Below are positions 5,596-7,138 of a stretch of DNA of 7,138 nucleotides, in pieces. Under the pieces are notes generated by a model. That model had not been told where the DNA came from and did not search any database. It was given only the letters and a program-made list of their open reading frames with translations. The stretch is from an uncultured Bacilli bacterium (GTDB lineage: Bacteria > Bacillota_I > Bacilli_A > RF39 > UBA660). Positions within the stretch are counted from its first letter, which is position 1. Every line of letters begins with the position of its first letter. Location of the stretch: the NCBI GenBank assembly GCA_947589695.1, contig CANQBY010000063.1, positions 1-7,138 on the forward strand, written 5' to 3'. The translations under genes were made by a program, and so were the position numbers.

Positions 5596-5624
5596 ATTTT
5601 ATATTATTTTGGAAAAATTTGCAA
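5596..5624 (-). promoter_or_regulatory. Sigma-A promoter of the ZnuA-like lipoprotein gene
   Basis: On the minus strand TTGCAA (5624-5619), a 17-base spacer and TAAAAT (5601-5596). The expected start is near 5589, about five bases before the AAGGAAG ribosome binding site. No inverted repeat typical of a Zur or MntR operator was seen around it. Confidence 0.55.
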
Positions 5625-5634
5625 CTAGTTAAGG

Positions 5635-6291
5635 CTATTCATTTAAACCGTCAACAGCATATTGATACAACCATTCTTTTAAAGAGGCATTTTCGCCAGT
5701 TTCATAGTAATTTATTAAAAGAGTAAAGTATTCGCCTATTTTTTCAACAGGAATAGCTATAATACCTTGGCCATATTTAATCATTTCTTTATTAGCAATA
5801 AGATTGGCTACTCTTTTATTACCATCAATAAACATTTGACTTCTTTGAAGCCAACAAAATAAATCTAAACAACGATCTAATTCATGATCATTTTTTAAAA
5901 TACTAGCTAATTCTTTTTCGTAATCACACTCACTAGGTAATTTAGGACGCCAATTAGTACCGGTTATACCAACACCTTTATCACGAAACTCCCCTAAAGG
6001 ATGAACATTGCTACCTTTACAAATTTCAAAATGAACTTTTTTAATGTAATCAAGAGTTAAATCCTCATCAATTGAAGTTAAAACGTATTCCCAGGCATCT
6101 CTTAGTCCTTTTAGTTTAAGCATATCTTCGACAGAAATATTACCAGTATTAATGTTGTTTAAAAAGGAAACAGTGTCTTCAAAGGTAATATCTATACCTT
6201 CAAGTTTAGCACTTTTATAAATATTATCGACTAACTTTCTTTTCGCATAAAATATATTATCTTCTTTAGTCATATTATATTTATTTTTCAT
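5635..6291 (-). CDS. Fic domain protein, QxFxDGNKR variant with N-terminal inhibitory motif
   Basis: The 218-residue protein has the Fic fold, whose members transfer AMP or other groups from nucleotides to target proteins. The core motif is QMFIDGNKR (residues 152-160), where most family members have HPFxDGNGR; the catalytic base His is Gln152, while the phosphate-binding Gly157, Asn158 and Arg160 remain. The target-docking flap GEFRDKGVGITGTNWRPKLP is present around residues 100-119. Near the N-terminus SAKLEG (27-32) fits the inhibitory pattern [ST]xxxE[GN], placing it among the Fic proteins with a built-in N-terminal inhibitory helix. I start at the ATG at 6291, preceded by AGAAAGAG, giving the usual MKNKYNMTKE opening. 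An in-frame TTG at 6342 has no ribosome binding site and forms the promoter -35 box. No antitoxin gene is adjacent. QxF variants are common in Bacillota, so the change is probably old. Confidence 0.82.
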   Translation of the reverse strand: MKNKYNMTKEDNIFYAKRKLVDNIYKSAKLEGIDITFEDTVSFLNNINTGNISVEDMLKLKGLRDAWEYVLTSIDEDLTLDYIKKVHFEICKGSNVHPLGEFRDKGVGITGTNWRPKLPSECDYEKELASILKNDHELDRCLDLFCWLQRSQMFIDGNKRVANLIANKEMIKYGQGIIAIPVEKIGEYFTLLINYYETGENASLKEWLYQYAVDGLNE

Positions 6292-6313
6292 ATATAACAC
6301 TCTTTCTAAAGTA

Positions 6314-6342
6314 AGTTTATCATATTTTAAAACTAAAGACAA
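6314..6342 (-). promoter_or_regulatory. Probable promoter of the Fic gene
   Basis: On the minus strand TTGTCT (6342-6337), a 17-base spacer ending in TGA, and TAAACT (6319-6314) form an extended -10 promoter of moderate quality. It fills the gap after cysE and would start near 6307, at the AGAAAGAG ribosome binding site. Co-transcription from cysE is also possible because no terminator separates them. Confidence 0.4.
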
Positions 6343-6346
6343 CTAA

Positions 6347-6838
6347 CTATTTGTAAATACCGATAATTCGACTATTCTTAGGAACATCTTTTAAGACTAT
6401 AGCTCCAGCCCCAATAACTGAATTAGCTCCAATAGTTATATCACCTAAAATGATAGATCCTGTACCAATAGTAACATTATCTTCGATGGTCGGATGTCTT
6501 TTTCCTTTCGTAAAATTTAAAGCACCTAAAGTAACATTATGATAAAGCATAACATTATTACCGATGATAGCAGTTTCTCCAATTACAACACCAGTTCCAT
6601 GATCAATAAAAAAGTTTTTACCAATACTAGCACCAGGATGAATTTCGATACCAGTTTTAGATTTAGCTTGTTCACTTAAATAACGAGCTATAAAATAAAA
6701 TTTATGAAGATAAAAGAAATGAGCTATTTTATAATAACAATAAGCAATAGTAAAAGGATAAATTAAAACTTCAAAATTAGAATGTAAAGCTGGATCTTTC
6801 TTTTTAATAAGTTGTAAATATTTTTTTATCTTTTTCAT
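6347..6838 (-). CDS. cysE: Serine O-acetyltransferase, short form
   Basis: CysE transfers acetyl from acetyl-CoA to L-serine, the first step of cysteine synthesis, in the cytoplasm. The 163 residues show an N-terminal helical part with DPA (15-17) and then a left-handed beta-helix with hexapeptide repeats from about residue 64. Key blocks are KTGIEIHPGASIG (61-73), FIDHGTGVVIGETA (77-90) with the catalytic Asp79/His80 pair, VTLGA (102-106) and GKRHPTIEDNVTIGTGS (112-128) with Arg114 and His115. All catalytic residues are present. The protein ends at GIIGIYK-like residues right after the helix, so the C-terminal tail that in longer CysE proteins binds CysK and closes over the active site is absent. 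I prefer the ATG at 6838 to an in-frame GTG at 6847; neither has a strong ribosome binding site. The Fic gene follows after 55 bases. No T-box was seen upstream. Confidence 0.92.
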   Translation of the reverse strand: MKKIKKYLQLIKKKDPALHSNFEVLIYPFTIAYCYYKIAHFFYLHKFYFIARYLSEQAKSKTGIEIHPGASIGKNFFIDHGTGVVIGETAIIGNNVMLYHNVTLGALNFTKGKRHPTIEDNVTIGTGSIILGDITIGANSVIGAGAIVLKDVPKNSRIIGIYK

Positions 6839-6886
6839 ATAAACCACAATATAATATATGATTAAATAATGATGGGTATAAATTTT

Positions 6887-6944
6887 AAAAACCTAAATAA
6901 AAAGATAAAATTAATTATCTTTAAAAAATAATTTTTTATTTAGG
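6887..6944 (-). terminator. Hairpin with T-run upstream of cysE (terminator or attenuator-like)
   Basis: A 12-bp perfect inverted repeat, CCTAAATAAAAA (6892-6903) with its complement at 6933-6944, encloses a second inverted repeat, AAAGATAA (6901-6908) with TTATCTTT (6915-6922). On the minus strand the outer stem is followed by five T (6891-6887). It may end a transcript that comes from the right, or act as an attenuator in the cysE leader. The stem is AT-rich with few G-C pairs, so its strength is uncertain. Confidence 0.4.
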
Positions 6945-6946
6945 CT

Positions 6947-6984
6947 ATGCCGAAATTCTTTGCATTTGCAAAAAAATTCGGCAT
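6947..6984. repeat. 38-bp imperfect palindrome
   Basis: The left arm begins ATGCCGAA (6947-6954) and the right arm ends TTCGGCAT (6977-6984). The arms continue inward for 18 positions with two mismatches to TTTGCA and its complement around a two-base loop. It sits three bases beyond the neighbouring hairpin. No second copy is present in this window. It may be a REP-like or insertion-sequence-end relic, or a leader structure of cysE. Confidence 0.5.
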
Positions 6985-7064
6985 ACAAATAAAATAGTAG
7001 TTTTATATTATTCTTTTAATTTTTATTTTTTACCTTTAATTCTTGATAAATAAATAGAGTAAAA

Positions 7065-7138
7065 ATCGAGTAGAGTAAATTTTCAATAAATAATATTGAT
7101 ATGATACCCTCTCACACCACCACACGTACCGTTCGGTA
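7065..7138 (-). mobile_element. 3' end of a group II intron (domain VI and half of domain V)
   Basis: Read on the minus strand from the right edge, GAACGGTACGTGTGGTGGTG is the tip and 3' strand of domain V, in the form common in Bacillota group II introns. Domain VI follows: GAGAGGGTA (7113-7105) pairs with TACTCT and CTC (7076-7068), leaving a single bulged A at 7071. This A is the expected lariat branch point, seven bases from the 3' end. The upper part of domain VI is closed by TCAATA/TATTGA (7099-7094 with 7088-7083). The intron should end at CGAT (7068-7065), fitting the terminal A-pyrimidine rule. The 5' part and any reverse transcriptase gene lie outside the window to the right. The intron stands about 227 bases upstream of cysE and points toward it. 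Confidence 0.85.

Larger units (their letters stand above)
6839..7064. other. Non-coding stretch between cysE and the group II intron
   Basis: This 226-base, very AT-rich region has no convincing gene on either strand. It contains two adjacent palindromes (6892-6944 and 6947-6984) and, on the minus strand, an open frame from the intron boundary that ends at a TAA near 7023 with a basic tail (…LSRIKGKK), possibly the last codons of an interrupted gene. I found no good promoter for cysE and no T-box specifier or antiterminator motif. Confidence 0.5.

Noticed and set aside
6292..6342. TTG at 6342 as start of the Fic protein (17 extra residues)
   Set aside because: There is no ribosome binding site before it, and the segment reads better as a promoter. 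The ATG at 6291 has a purine-rich site and gives the family's usual N-terminus.
6872..6931. Plus-strand 19-codon frame starting MGINFKN
   Set aside because: No ribosome binding site, very low complexity, and it overlaps the hairpin structure upstream of cysE.
6947..6990. Minus-strand 14-codon peptide (MPNFFANAKNFGIA) within the palindrome
   Set aside because: No ribosome binding site precedes it, and the frame is a by-product of the palindrome.
6839..7064. T-box or other cysteine riboswitch before cysE
   Set aside because: No GGGUGGNACCGCG-like antiterminator motif or specifier loop could be found.
1..7138. Alternative genetic code with TGA as tryptophan, as in Mollicutes
   Set aside because: All tryptophans in the recognised families are TGG, the proteins have sensible lengths under the standard code, and TGA ends the yutD-like gene at the expected place.
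1..7138. CRISPR array, tRNA or toxin-antitoxin pair
   Set aside because: No regularly spaced direct repeats and no cloverleaf sequence were seen, and no antitoxin-like gene is next to the Fic gene.

Overview
The window is AT-rich bacterial DNA with short intergenic spaces, AGGAGG-type ribosome binding sites and TTGACA/TATAAT-type promoters. Tryptophan is TGG throughout and TGA is used as a stop (yutD-like gene, 453-455), so the standard bacterial code fits and a Mycoplasma-type code is not needed. YutD, SpoVID and CotS/YsxE-type proteins are Bacillota (Bacilli) hallmarks. I infer a low-GC, probably host-associated Bacilli lineage that carries, or recently carried, an endosporulation programme. 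The species cannot be named from this sequence.

Left part (1-1601, minus strand): a promoter at 1596-1625 serves a 278-residue protein of unknown function with a C-terminal membrane anchor, followed 8 bases later by a YutD-family protein. A further unknown gene, cut by the left edge, has its own strong promoter overlapping the yutD stop. Upstream, 1710-1803 holds a strong candidate for an unannotated small RNA gene (minus strand) with its own promoter, 5' hairpin and Rho-independent terminator.

Middle (1906-3873): a minus-strand pair encodes a compact SpoVID-like spore coat morphogenetic protein (N-terminal SpoVID domain, disordered linker, C-terminal LysM) and a CotS/YsxE-type kinase-fold protein that lacks the catalytic residues. 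The pair overlaps by 8 bases and is preceded by an exact match to the mother-cell sigma-E consensus. The order spoVID-ysxE is the one known from Bacillus subtilis. A tiny two-helix membrane protein, with a possible sigma-K promoter, runs into the end of this pair from the other strand.

Right-middle (3893-4722, plus strand): a short, cysteine-free ribosomal protein L28 gene with a good sigma-A promoter and terminator. A DUF6512-type membrane protein follows, with its ribosome binding site inside the L28 terminator stem. A shared terminator separates it from the minus-strand genes to the right.

Right part (4707-7138, minus strand): a ZnuA-like lipoprotein with most metal ligands lost, a Fic protein with glutamine in place of the catalytic histidine but an intact inhibitory motif, and a serine O-acetyltransferase (cysE) lacking the usual C-terminal tail. 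Upstream of cysE are two adjacent palindromes. At the right edge is the 3' end (domain VI and half of domain V) of a group II intron whose body lies outside the window.

I see no CRISPR array, tRNA, rRNA or complete insertion sequence. The least explained elements are the small RNA candidate, the terminator/ribosome-binding-site overlap and the run of degenerate enzyme families (kinase, Fic, metal-binding protein).
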